From NCBI RefSeq assembly GCF_024979315.1, contig NZ_JANLCK010000009.1:86113-150112 (forward strand): a stretch of DNA of 64,000 nucleotides. Reading direction: 5' to 3'. This stretch comes from Herbiconiux oxytropis. GTDB taxonomy: Bacteria; Actinomycetota; Actinomycetes; Actinomycetales; Microbacteriaceae. Positions 29,985 to 37,780 of the stretch are shown piece after piece; position 1 is the first letter of the stretch, and every line of letters starts with the position of its first letter. Made by a program: the position numbers and the translations under genes. A model generated the notes under the pieces. That model worked only from the letters and a program-made list of their open reading frames with translations, had not been told where the DNA came from and searched no databases.

Positions 29985-30292
29985 CTGAGGACTCGAGGTT
30001 CCCGGACGTGACCATGAGAGAGCTCGCCCTGCAGGACCTCGACGCGCTCGAGGTTCCAGAATCCGATATTCGGCGTGTCTTCCTCGAGCTCGCCGACCTC
30101 GCTCAAGACACGGACCTCCCAGGGCCCGACTTCGTGGTGGCGCAGGAGACTTTCTTAGCTATGGCCGCTTCGATCAGGGAGAACTTCAAGAAGCGCACGT
30201 CGCTTCAAGAACAGGCCGACTTCCTCCGAGCACGACGCGAGCTGAAGGAACAGTTAGGCGTCGAGATCCCGGATCACTACAACCCCCAGTGA
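29981..30292 (+). CDS. Hypothetical island protein (103 aa)
   Basis: 103 residues, acidic N-terminal half (DLDALEVPESDIRRVFLELADLAQD) and a charged helical C-terminal half (LQEQADFLRARRELKEQLG). It is probably all-helical and soluble. No recognised domain, no signal peptide. The ATG overlaps the stop of the upstream truncated frame (ATGA), so the pair were once coupled. Confidence 0.6.
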   Translation: MTEDSRFPDVTMRELALQDLDALEVPESDIRRVFLELADLAQDTDLPGPDFVVAQETFLAMAASIRENFKKRTSLQEQADFLRARRELKEQLGVEIPDHYNPQ

Positions 30293-30344
30293 GCGGACGC
30301 TGCCCCGCTAGTCTCAGACGACACGACCACTTCTAGGGGGAGAC

Positions 30345-30659
30345 ATGCGAGCAGGACTGGCAAGCGACGAGTACGGCACCGAGGTTGGGCAGCTGAACCA
30401 GACGCACGTCGGGTCGGCGTTCGGCGTGAATCTGGAGGACGGCGAGACTGTCTACGGACGGATTGCCGCTCTGAGGATCGGCCCGAATCGGGTTGTCGTT
30501 CATCTTGCGGGCGTCGCCGGAGACGACGACTCCACCGCGTTGAAGCTCCACCCCTCCGTGAAGCTCTACTTCAGCCACTACGACCACAACTCCCAAGTCA
30601 CCGGAACCCTCGATCGCATCGAGAAGGCCGTCACTGACCAAGCTTCGCGAGGACGCTGA
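30345..30659 (+). CDS. Hypothetical island protein (104 aa), beta-rich
   Basis: 104 residues with alternating hydrophobic strands (SAFGVNLEDGETVYGRIAALRIG, RVVVHLAGVAG, VKLYFSHYDHN). It looks like a small beta-barrel or beta-sandwich. GGGGGAG sits 3-9 nt before the ATG, so translation initiation looks strong. No family recognised. It stands alone between the helical 103-residue protein and the 369-residue protein. Confidence 0.6.
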   Translation: MRAGLASDEYGTEVGQLNQTHVGSAFGVNLEDGETVYGRIAALRIGPNRVVVHLAGVAGDDDSTALKLHPSVKLYFSHYDHNSQVTGTLDRIEKAVTDQASRGR

Positions 30660-30857
30660 GGACACCACCCCCGGCCACCTACCCCCAGACCCGCGCACAA
30701 GAAGCACCCTCGGCCCTCTCACAGTGCCCGACGATCTGTCGCAGCGTCAACTCATCGGACAGTGCCGGCGACCCGATCATTCAGCGGGACCAACGCGTCA
30801 TCTAAGACTTGATCGCGGTACGGTGGGGGCTCGCCGACTTCCGGGGGGGGAAATCGA

Positions 30858-31967
30858 GTGGCTCAGAGCTTCCAAGAATCGTTCGTCAAGTCCATGTTCG
30901 AGTTCAGCATGGGCGCATTCGGGTTATTTTTCCCGGACAAGTACGTGAAGGGTCGAGGCGTTCGAGAACCAGCCGACCTTGCCTGGGTATCCCGCGACGT
31001 TCTGCTCCTCCTGTGTGCTCAGCGCAGTGGCGCTTCCGCCGACGTGCAGCACCGCCACAACATCCGACAGCTGGATGGCTGGCTCCGTGTGTGGGCGGAT
31101 GATCGACCACTGGTAGGAAGAAACGCCTCTCAGGAGTTCACGATCCTCCCCAGCGAACCGGAGGCGATCGTTCTGGTCTCGGTGGTCTCGGCGAACGAGG
31201 TTGGCTGCAGGATCGTGGCGCGGACCCCGCGAGCTCATGTGGCAAACGATGAGCGTGTCCTCATTGAAGTTCTTGTCCACGAACGAGTTTTACTTCGCCT
31301 TGCCTCGCTCGGTGGAACAGCACTCGATCTCGCCGATCTGTTTCTGCTTGCGAGCGCGGCATCGGCCGGCGAGTTGGCGCTCGACGACGCGGAGAAGGCC
31401 CTCCTTGACGCTCACGACAACGCCGTCGAGCGAGCAGCAGCGCGCGACGTGACTGGACCACTCGACCCTCAGCTGCTGCCACGCGTCGCCGAGTTGATAC
31501 CGCACAGTTACCCGCTCGAAGCGATCCACAATCTCAAAGCAATCGGTATGCCCGGAGTGGCTGGTTTTAGCGTCTTCAACGATCTGGACTTCGAGAGCGC
31601 AAATACGCTCGTGCGCTGCTTCACCGAAACGGTACAGGTGGTGTGCGATGTTCCCCTGGGGTCGATGGGTCCGGGTGCCGCGTGCGTTCTGCGCGAGATC
31701 GGCGGGTACGAGTTCTTCCTGGCTGCTAACTCCATCGAGGTCGATGCCCCCGAGATCAATGCACAGTTCGAGAAGCACTTGGACGCCGACTCGATACCCC
31801 AGTTCCTTCAGGCGGTCATCGTGGGTAGGCCGCAGGTCCAGTTCATGACGGCGATCGTCTCGCTCCGGGACCCGCGACGTCCTACCGCAACGGGTGCGTG
31901 CCTGCGGCTGGCGGCTGATACGTTCTCACGCACCCTACGAGGCAGCTCTCAGAGCGCTGACAGCTGA
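30858..31967 (+). CDS. Island protein of unknown function (369 aa), possible degenerate nuclease-like N-terminus
   Basis: 369 residues, GTG start with a run of eight G about 7 nt upstream. No signal peptide or membrane helix. The N-terminal segment FFPDKYVKGRGVREPADLAWVSRDVLLLLCAQ has the Glu-x-x-Asp, hydrophobic strand, hydrophobic strand layout of PD-(D/E)xK nuclease-like proteins. The following catalytic-type Lys is replaced (AQR). The rest alternates helices and strands with no motif I know. It is the largest cargo gene of the island and could act in defence or be a relic. Annotation is by inference only. Confidence 0.65.
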   Translation: MAQSFQESFVKSMFEFSMGAFGLFFPDKYVKGRGVREPADLAWVSRDVLLLLCAQRSGASADVQHRHNIRQLDGWLRVWADDRPLVGRNASQEFTILPSEPEAIVLVSVVSANEVGCRIVARTPRAHVANDERVLIEVLVHERVLLRLASLGGTALDLADLFLLASAASAGELALDDAEKALLDAHDNAVERAAARDVTGPLDPQLLPRVAELIPHSYPLEAIHNLKAIGMPGVAGFSVFNDLDFESANTLVRCFTETVQVVCDVPLGSMGPGAACVLREIGGYEFFLAANSIEVDAPEINAQFEKHLDADSIPQFLQAVIVGRPQVQFMTAIVSLRDPRRPTATGACLRLAADTFSRTLRGSSQSADS

Positions 31968-32171
31968 CTCCGCGTTCTCGAACACACAGAGCGTTAACAC
32001 ACGAGCAGTCTCGTCTGTGTCGTCGGCGTGGCCGAGCACCCAGCCGGCCGCTTCACGCTCGACCCTCCACGGCGTCTCGACTAGCACCCCGTCGATCTCC
32101 CGCACGACCCAGTAGTGGTCGTCCTCGATGCCGCGAGGTAAAGCATGCCGCTGAGCATACGCTCGAGCCCG
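31935..32171 (-). pseudogene. Decayed small gene near the right end of the island
   Basis: A 78-codon minus-strand frame closed by TAG at 31935-31937 reads like a folded peptide (GIEDDHYWVVREIDGVLVETPWRVERE). It has no ATG, and the only GTG is internal. The start appears lost, or it is a truncated gene. It overlaps the 3' end of the 369-residue gene by 33 bp on the opposite strand. It could also be chance. Confidence 0.35.
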
Positions 32172-32312
32172 CTACGCGAATGAAATGGACCCCGGATCTA
32201 CCCCGGATAAACACTGCTAGGGACTGCTAGCCGCTGATAGGCAACTTCCTTGCGCACGGGCGGATCAGAGGGGACAATTAATCCGTAGTAACCGGTGATA
32301 GAAGCCGATGGG

Positions 32313-32353
32313 AAATCGTGAGGTCACGGGATCGACGCCCGTCGGAGCCACTG
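32313..32353 (+). repeat. attR: displaced 3' half of tRNA-Phe
   Basis: Exact 41-bp copy of 29586-29626. The 5' half of a tRNA is absent upstream, so this is not a second tRNA gene. Immediately upstream are two pairs of short direct repeats, ACCCCGGAT (32189, 32200) and ACTGCTAG (32213, 32223), spaced 10-11 bp. These could be integrase arm sites. Confidence 0.92.
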
Positions 32354-32390
32354 CCGCTTCTCCAGGCTTCTACTGGGGGAGCGGCTTTTT
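32353..32390 (+). terminator. Native tRNA-Phe terminator, displaced by the island
   Basis: GCCGCTTCTCC (32353-32363) pairs with GGGGGAGCGGC (32375-32385, two G-U), then TTTTT. Its place directly after the attR copy suggests it originally followed tRNA-Phe. Confidence 0.8.
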
Positions 32391-32480
32391 GCGTTAAGGC
32401 TCCGACACGAGGAGCCTCTGGAGCCTCGACATCATCCGCGAAGGCGCGTGCATGATGGACGTCGGGGACAGGAGGGGCGG

Positions 32481-33584
32481 ATGACCGACGAGTTCCGGGA
32501 TGAAGATCGAGTCGCGGCGAACGCGCCCGGCGTGCCGCCGGGGGTGCTGGCCGACATCGCGGCTCGCCGCTGGGATCTGCATGCCGACATCGCTGCGAAC
32601 CCACGTGCCTACCCTGAGCTGGTCCAGTGGATGCGCACCGTGAATCCCGCGGACGGCCTTCGCCGGCGTCCGCCGGCGCCGGCCCGTCGAAGCGGCGCCG
32701 GATGGTGGCTGGTCGGCTGCGGCTGTCTCGTGTTCGCGATCGTCGTCGTCGTCGGAATCGTCGGAATTGCCGCAGCCTTGCTTCCCCCCGCCAGTCAGGG
32801 GAACTCCGAGACCGCGCCGCTTCAGACCGTCCCGCCGAGCGACACCGAGAGGGGAGAAGCCCCGACGGACCCTGTGGTCGCGGAGCAGATCGCGCTGTTC
32901 CGAGCAGACCAGCCGATCATCAACGAACTCGCAGCGCAGCTGGAGGGGAATCCCGTCGCGCCGCTCGTCGCTGACCTCCGGACGTTCCGGCTGGACGAGA
33001 AGCGGGCGGACGACCCGACCGTCGGCATCTACGAGGCGAAGCCGATGGCCGAACGAGCCGCAGCCCTTCGCGCGGATCTGGAGCAGAAGGTGGCCTCCGC
33101 CAGGGAACGGAGCGCGAACGCATCGGGATCGATCACAGAGGCCATCGTCGACGCCGCCGGGAGCGGCTTCATCGACATCCGGTGGGATGCGGCCTCGGCG
33201 TGCAGCACTGCAGCCGACCCGGGCAGGGAGACCATCGGCTGCGTGCTCACGGCCGATCCACTGACGGTCCATCTGCTTCCGGAGACCGAGGTGGGCAGCG
33301 TGTGGATGAACCAGATGCTCGTGACGCACGAGCTCGCGCACGTCTATCAGCGAGCGGACGATCAAGGCGCCGCGGATTACTCCGGAGCCTACAGAGACCT
33401 CCTCGCTCAGGGCCTGTTCCAGAGCAGCGACGAGGCCATGGCCGACTGCTTCGCACTCACGTACTTCGACCAGTGGTCACTCACCAACGGTTCGGAGAGC
33501 CAGGGAACCGGGTACGTCTGCAACGAGCCGGAACGCCAGGCCATCCGGGACTGGGCCGCCGGCTTGAACGTGCCGATGGACTGA
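32481..33584 (+). CDS. Membrane-anchored zinc-metallopeptidase-like protein with vLRR-type N-terminus
   Basis: 367 residues. The N-terminal ~50 residues (VLADIAARRWDLHADIAANP and PELVQWM) match the variant leucine-rich repeat found at the start of many actinobacterial membrane proteins. A Pro/Arg linker and one membrane helix (about 75-101) follow. The extracytosolic part carries HELAH (H283, H287) and, 30 residues on, DEAMAD (317-322), the spacing of a gluzincin-like third ligand. Two Cys pairs could form disulfides. It is probably a surface peptidase of unknown substrate. GGAGGGG precedes the ATG. Confidence 0.72.
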   Translation: MTDEFRDEDRVAANAPGVPPGVLADIAARRWDLHADIAANPRAYPELVQWMRTVNPADGLRRRPPAPARRSGAGWWLVGCGCLVFAIVVVVGIVGIAAALLPPASQGNSETAPLQTVPPSDTERGEAPTDPVVAEQIALFRADQPIINELAAQLEGNPVAPLVADLRTFRLDEKRADDPTVGIYEAKPMAERAAALRADLEQKVASARERSANASGSITEAIVDAAGSGFIDIRWDAASACSTAADPGRETIGCVLTADPLTVHLLPETEVGSVWMNQMLVTHELAHVYQRADDQGAADYSGAYRDLLAQGLFQSSDEAMADCFALTYFDQWSLTNGSESQGTGYVCNEPERQAIRDWAAGLNVPMD

Positions 33585-33652
33585 GTTCCGATTTTTCTAG
33601 CGCACGACGCTGTGTGACGTGTGGGTGGCGGAATCCGGATGGGTATGCAATA

Positions 33653-33664
33653 TTGAGATCTCAA
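33653..33664. promoter_or_regulatory. 12-bp palindrome TTGAGATCTCAA
   Basis: A perfect palindrome in an AT-rich patch of the 255-bp gap between the peptidase gene and the DUF1772 gene, upstream of the hairpin at 33721. It could be an operator; no regulator is adjacent. Confidence 0.25.
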
Positions 33665-33720
33665 GTCGCAACGGATTCGGGACCGTCTGCGGTGGATCCT
33701 CCGAGTGGGGATGGGGACGG

Positions 33721-33760
33721 ATGCGGCACCCTGGCTGAGCCGGGTGCCGCATCTGTTTTT
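33721..33760 (+). terminator. Intrinsic terminator downstream of the peptidase gene
   Basis: ATGCGGCACCC (33721-33731) pairs perfectly with GGGTGCCGCAT (33742-33752), then CTGTTTTT. A classical 11-bp stem with a T-run. Confidence 0.88.
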
Positions 33761-33839
33761 CCCCTGCCCCGAAGGTCGACAATGGGATCGTGACTCACTC
33801 GAGCTGGACGCGACGCGGGACTCCACAGGAGAGCCGGCG

Positions 33840-34445
33840 ATGAACGGAGCCGAGCAGGCGCACGCCGTGGTCGGCGTGCTCGCCGCCGTGACCGGCGTGG
33901 GAGCGGCCGTCGTGGGCGGGGTGTTCTTCGCGTTCTCGGCGTTCGTGATGCGCGGGCTCGCCGACGCCGGTCACGACTCCGGCGACGCGGCGACAGCAGG
34001 CGCGACGAGCCGTGGATCCCACGTGGGGATCACGGCGATGCAGGCGATCAACCGCGCCGCCGTGCGCCCACCCCTCATGGTGCTGCTGTTCGGCACGATG
34101 CTCGCGGGGCTCGCCACGTGCATCCTCCTGGCCGTGGTGGGCGGAGGCCACGCGCTGTGGTGGGGGCTCGCGGGCGAGGTCCTCTACCTCGGCGGGGTCG
34201 TCGTGATGACCGTGGCGTTCCACGTGCCGCGGAACGACGGGCTCGAGCTGCTCGACGCGAGCGGCGTCTCGGCTGCGGATTCCGGCGGGAGGGCGGGCAG
34301 CAACGAGACGATCGACGACAGGTGGCGGCGCTACGTCGTCGAGTGGACTCGCGGCAACCACGTCCGCACCCTCGCCGGCGTGCTGGCGGGAGTGCTCTTC
34401 GGTGTGGCGGGGTTCGTCGTGGGAGCTCCGCTCCTGCCGGTCTGA
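33840..34445 (+). CDS. DUF1772 membrane protein (anthrone-oxygenase-like)
   Basis: 201 residues with four hydrophobic helices. The first contains GGVFFAFSAFVMRGL and the second starts after AMQAINRAAVRPPLM, both typical of DUF1772. A soluble loop with ELLDASGVS precedes a last amphipathic and hydrophobic stretch. Fungal relatives are anthrone oxygenases; bacterial function is unknown. AGGAGA lies upstream of the ATG. Confidence 0.78.
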   Translation: MNGAEQAHAVVGVLAAVTGVGAAVVGGVFFAFSAFVMRGLADAGHDSGDAATAGATSRGSHVGITAMQAINRAAVRPPLMVLLFGTMLAGLATCILLAVVGGGHALWWGLAGEVLYLGGVVVMTVAFHVPRNDGLELLDASGVSAADSGGRAGSNETIDDRWRRYVVEWTRGNHVRTLAGVLAGVLFGVAGFVVGAPLLPV

Positions 34446-34491
34446 CGCACTCACTCAAGGCGCTGTCGGGGGTGCGCGGCATACTGGGCGC

Positions 34492-35748
34492 ATGGCGAAG
34501 CGTTCGGCCGGTTGGTCCGCGGGTGCGGCGCGCGACCTCCTGCGCCGGCGGCTGGCGGCGCAGTGGATCGCTCCTCCGGGGCCGAAGGTGCAGGAGAACC
34601 CGCGGAACGGCGCCGCGCGCATCACCGCCGTGACCGAGCGGATGCTCGCGCTGCAGGCGCAGGACTACGGGCAGGCCGTGTGGGCGCTCGGCGTGCGGGC
34701 ACCCGGGAGCACCCGCAGCGACGTCGAGGCCGCACTCGACGCCGGAACCGTCGTGCGCTCGTGGCCCATGCGCGGCACCCTGCACGTCAGCACGCCCGAC
34801 GACCTGCGGCTCATGCTGTCGATCACCGCGGCGCGCACCATCCGGAGCATCCTGCCCCGTTATCGCCAGCTCGGTCTCGACGACGACGTGCTCTCCCGCG
34901 CCCGCGCGATCGCCACGACCGAACTCCGCGGCGGCGGTCGCGCGAGCCGTGACGAGTTCTTCGCACTCCTCACCGCCGACGGCATCGAGCCGGGCGGCCA
35001 GCGCGGCACCCACGTGATCGGCCGGCTGGCGCACGAGGGACTGCTCTGCTGGGGCCCCACCGACGGCGGCCGCCAGCAGCTCGTGATCCTGGACGAGTGG
35101 GCACCGCCCGGCCCCGGCCCCGGCCCCGGAATCACCTGGCCGCTCGATGAGAACGGCGCACCGGCTGCCGCGAGCCACGATCCCCGCCGCACGGAGGCGC
35201 TCGGCGAGTTCGTGCGGCGCTACCTCGCCGGTCGCGGGCCGGCCACGCTGAAGGACTTCTGCTGGTGGTCGAAGGTCACGGTCGCCGAGGCGAAGCGGGG
35301 CCTCGACCACGTGCGCGACCGCCTCACCCCCGAGGTGCTCGACGGCGCCGAGCACTGGACGGCGGACGACGGTCCGGACCGCGGGAACACCGACAGCACC
35401 AGCAGCACCCGTCCAGCACCTCCCTTCCACGCGCTGCCCGGGTTCGACGAGTTCCTGCTGGGCTACCCCGACCGCGCCCCGGCCCTCGCACCGGAGTTCG
35501 CCGAGCGGATCGTTCCCGGCAACAACGGCGTGTTCCTGCCGATGCTCGTGGCCCACGGCACGGTGGTGGGCACCTGGCGCCGCCGCCTCGCATCCGGAGC
35601 CGTGACCGTGACCCTCGACCCGTTCGAACCGCTCTCCGCGACCGCGCGGGCCGGGTTCACGCGGGCGATGCTGCGCTACGCCGACTTCCTGGGGCTCGCC
35701 CTCGTGCTCGACGAGCGTCGGCTCGAGAAGGGTGCTCCGGATGCCTGA
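34492..35748 (+). CDS. Winged-helix protein of the AlkZ/YcaQ (HTH_42) family, probable DNA glycosylase
   Basis: 418 residues. The N-terminal region has MLALQAQDYGQAVWALGVR with the QxQ pair (Q55, Q57) that is catalytic in AlkZ-like glycosylases that unhook crosslinks. RSWPMRGTLHV follows, another family block. The C-terminal half has HALPGFDEFLLGYPDR and a nucleotide-like barrel ending. It is followed by a SRAP gene, so both may handle damaged DNA. ATG 34492 is preceded by CATACT with a 6-nt gap (possibly leaderless). Confidence 0.83.
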   Translation: MAKRSAGWSAGAARDLLRRRLAAQWIAPPGPKVQENPRNGAARITAVTERMLALQAQDYGQAVWALGVRAPGSTRSDVEAALDAGTVVRSWPMRGTLHVSTPDDLRLMLSITAARTIRSILPRYRQLGLDDDVLSRARAIATTELRGGGRASRDEFFALLTADGIEPGGQRGTHVIGRLAHEGLLCWGPTDGGRQQLVILDEWAPPGPGPGPGITWPLDENGAPAAASHDPRRTEALGEFVRRYLAGRGPATLKDFCWWSKVTVAEAKRGLDHVRDRLTPEVLDGAEHWTADDGPDRGNTDSTSSTRPAPPFHALPGFDEFLLGYPDRAPALAPEFAERIVPGNNGVFLPMLVAHGTVVGTWRRRLASGAVTVTLDPFEPLSATARAGFTRAMLRYADFLGLALVLDERRLEKGAPDA

Positions 35749-36562
35749 CCGCACCCCGTTCGCGCTGCCCGGGAGCGGCCGCGTGGCCGAGATCGCCCCG
35801 GATCCGCTCGTGCCGGGCGCCTGGGTGCTCTCGATCGAGGGCGCCGAGCAGTCGCACGTCGACCTGGGAGACCCGGCCGACCTCTTCTACGACTACGTGC
35901 GACGGATCGGCGCCGCCATCGACCACCTCGCCACCCCGGGCCGTCCGCTGCGCACGGTGCACCTCGGCGCGGGAGCCCTCACCCTCGCCCGGTACCTGCA
36001 GGCCACACGCCCGGGCAGCGAGCAGCTCGCCGTGGAGGACGAGCGGGGCCTCCTCGAGGCGGTGACGTCGCGCCTCCCTCTGCCGGCGGGCACCCGCCTC
36101 ACGGTGCACGAGGGCGACGCCGCCGACGTGGTCACCGCGCTCCTCTCGGGTGGCGGCGAGTGGGTGGGAAGCGCCGACCTCGTGATCGACGACCTCTACC
36201 GCGGCATCACGACACCGCCCCACCTCACGACCGCCGAATGGTACGCGGATGCGGCCCGCCTGCTCGCCCCGGGCGGGGTGCTCGTGGTGAACATCGCCGA
36301 CGACGACGGGCTGCCGGGGCTCCGCAGCCGCCTCGCCGCGCTCGCCCCGAGCCTGCCGCACCGCCTCGTGCTCGGCCCCACGAGCGTGCTGACGGATGCG
36401 CGCGCCGGCAACGCCGTCGTCCTCGCCTCGAGAGACCCCGCCGTGCTCGCCCTCGCCGACGACCTGCGCCGAGCCGGCCCCCACCCGTCGGCCGCGCGGG
36501 ACGCGAGGCACGTCGACTCCCCCACCCCAGCCGACGGAATCCCCACCCCGAAAGGACGGTGA
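35741..36562 (+). CDS. Spermidine-synthase-like methyltransferase-fold protein
   Basis: 273 residues. The Rossmann-type core is visible as TVHLGAGALTLARYLQ, the acidic AVEDER, ADVVTALL, ADLVIDDLYRGITTPPHL and the LLAPGGVLVVNIADD strand. This is the class of small polyamine-synthase-like proteins common in actinobacteria. No polyamine pathway gene is nearby, so the activity is uncertain. The ATG overlaps the end of the AlkZ-like gene by 8 bp, so the two are co-transcribed. Confidence 0.8.
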   Translation: MPDRTPFALPGSGRVAEIAPDPLVPGAWVLSIEGAEQSHVDLGDPADLFYDYVRRIGAAIDHLATPGRPLRTVHLGAGALTLARYLQATRPGSEQLAVEDERGLLEAVTSRLPLPAGTRLTVHEGDAADVVTALLSGGGEWVGSADLVIDDLYRGITTPPHLTTAEWYADAARLLAPGGVLVVNIADDDGLPGLRSRLAALAPSLPHRLVLGPTSVLTDARAGNAVVLASRDPAVLALADDLRRAGPHPSAARDARHVDSPTPADGIPTPKGR

Positions 36563-36567
36563 GCACC

Positions 36568-37278
36568 ATGTGCGGCCGATTCAGCATGAGCGCCGAGACC
36601 GACGAGCTCATCACCGAGTTCATCGCGCGAGGCGGAACCCTCGAGGAATGGCGCCCCTCCTACAACGTCGCCCCCACCGAGCTGTCGCCGATCGTGCGCG
36701 AGCGCGTGGTCGACCGCGAGATCGTGCGGGAGATCGACGCCGCCGCCTGGGGACTCAAGCCCGCCTGGGCGAAGCCGGGCGGCCCCGCACCCATCAACGC
36801 GAGGCTCGAGAGCGTGTCGACGAACGGGCTCTTCCGCGGCGCGTTCGCGCAGCGCCGCTGCCTCGTGCCCATGAACGGCTACTACGAGTGGGAGGCGACG
36901 CCCGAGGGCAAGCAGCCGCATTACATCCACGGCCCCGAGGGCCTGCTCGCCGCCGCGGGCCTCTACGAGCTCAAGAAGGCCGACGACGGCTGGCACCTGA
37001 GCTTCACCATCATCACCCGCGAGGCCGCCGACGCCTCCGGCGAGGTGCACGACCGCATGCCCGTCTTCCTCACCCCGGACACCTGGGACGACTGGACGAG
37101 CCCGGCCAAGCTCGATCGCCCCGACGAGAAGCAGGAGCTCGTGGCCATGCTCGACCGCACCTCGCTCGCGGTCGCCGCCACCATCACGACCTACCCGGTC
37201 TCCAAGCGCGTCAACAACGTGCGCGACACCTCGATCGCCAAGGACGACCCGACCCTGATCGAGCCCCTCGCCGGCTGA
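36568..37278 (+). CDS. SOS response-associated peptidase (SRAP/YedK/HMCES family)
   Basis: 236 residues. It forms a covalent thiazolidine with abasic sites in single-stranded DNA and shields them. Catalytic residues are all present: Cys2 (MCGRF), Asn77 in INARLE, Glu107 in YYEWE and His161 in VHDRMP. The length is typical. It lies 5 bp downstream of the spermidine-synthase-like gene in a run that begins with the AlkZ-like protein. Confidence 0.93.
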   Translation: MCGRFSMSAETDELITEFIARGGTLEEWRPSYNVAPTELSPIVRERVVDREIVREIDAAAWGLKPAWAKPGGPAPINARLESVSTNGLFRGAFAQRRCLVPMNGYYEWEATPEGKQPHYIHGPEGLLAAAGLYELKKADDGWHLSFTIITREAADASGEVHDRMPVFLTPDTWDDWTSPAKLDRPDEKQELVAMLDRTSLAVAATITTYPVSKRVNNVRDTSIAKDDPTLIEPLAG

Positions 37279-37289
37279 TCGGCCCGAGC

Positions 37290-37308
37290 GACGGGCGCCG
37301 CGCCCGTC
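37290..37308. terminator. Short hairpin between convergent genes
   Basis: GACGGGCG-CCG-CGCCCGTC is a perfect 8-bp stem with a 3-nt loop, between the SRAP gene end and the VOC gene end, overlapping the VOC stop region by 2 bp. It may end transcription from both sides; no T-run. Confidence 0.5.
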
Positions 37309-37699
37309 AGAGAGTGCGGGAGTCGCGGCGGAGCGGGTGGTCGGCGGGGATCTCGACCAGCACGATCGGGATGCCGTCGGGATCCTCGATCCACGCCTCC
37401 ACGAGGCCCCACGGCTCGGTCTGCGGGGCCCGCACGATCCGCTGCCCGAGCAGCGTGAGCCGCGCCACCTCCTCGTGCACGTCACGCACCTGCAGCCACA
37501 GCCCCACGCCCGCCCGCGCCTCGGGGCCGCCCCGCCCCGAGACCTCGATGAGGCCGCTCCCCGCGAAGAACACCACCCCGCGGTGCTCGCCCTCGCCGAA
37601 CTCGCGCGCGACCGCGAGCCCGAGCTCGTCGCGGTAGAAGCGACGGCTCCGCTCCGGGTCGGAGGGGCGGATGAGGATGCGGCTGGCAAGGACGTCCAT
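37307..37699 (-). CDS. VOC-family (glyoxalase/bleomycin-resistance-like) protein
   Basis: 130 residues made of paired beta-alpha-beta-beta-beta modules. The N-terminal module has SDPERSRRFYRDELGLAV, the second LVEAWIEDPDGIPIVLVEIP. Such proteins bind a metal and act on small thiols or sequester drugs; the substrate is not apparent. Divergent from the nuclease gene at 37781. Confidence 0.85.
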   Translation of the reverse strand: MDVLASRILIRPSDPERSRRFYRDELGLAVAREFGEGEHRGVVFFAGSGLIEVSGRGGPEARAGVGLWLQVRDVHEEVARLTLLGQRIVRAPQTEPWGLVEAWIEDPDGIPIVLVEIPADHPLRRDSRTL

Positions 37700-37780
37700 G
37701 CCTCATTGTGGCGTGCCGCGCGACCCTCGGAACAGACCCGGATGCCTTGCGCCGTCGTCGCACCGTGCTCGACTGGGCCC

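Larger units (their letters stand above)
29586..32353. mobile_element. Small tRNA-Phe genomic island (integrative element remnant)
   Basis: Bounded by two exact 41-bp copies of the tRNA-Phe 3' half (29586-29626 and 32313-32353). It contains the C-terminal end of a tyrosine integrase next to the left copy, and several genes unlike the housekeeping surroundings. Its base composition is visibly less GC-biased than the flanks, with more A/T-rich codons and gaps. Integrases of this class recombine in the anticodon-loop region of tRNA genes, as seen here. With only the integrase tail left it cannot move by itself; internal deletion is the likely history. Confidence 0.85.

Noticed and set aside
32313..32353. 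A second tRNA-Phe gene
   Set aside because: Only the 3' half is present; the upstream sequence has no acceptor, D-arm or anticodon 5' half. It is the attR copy of the recombination core.
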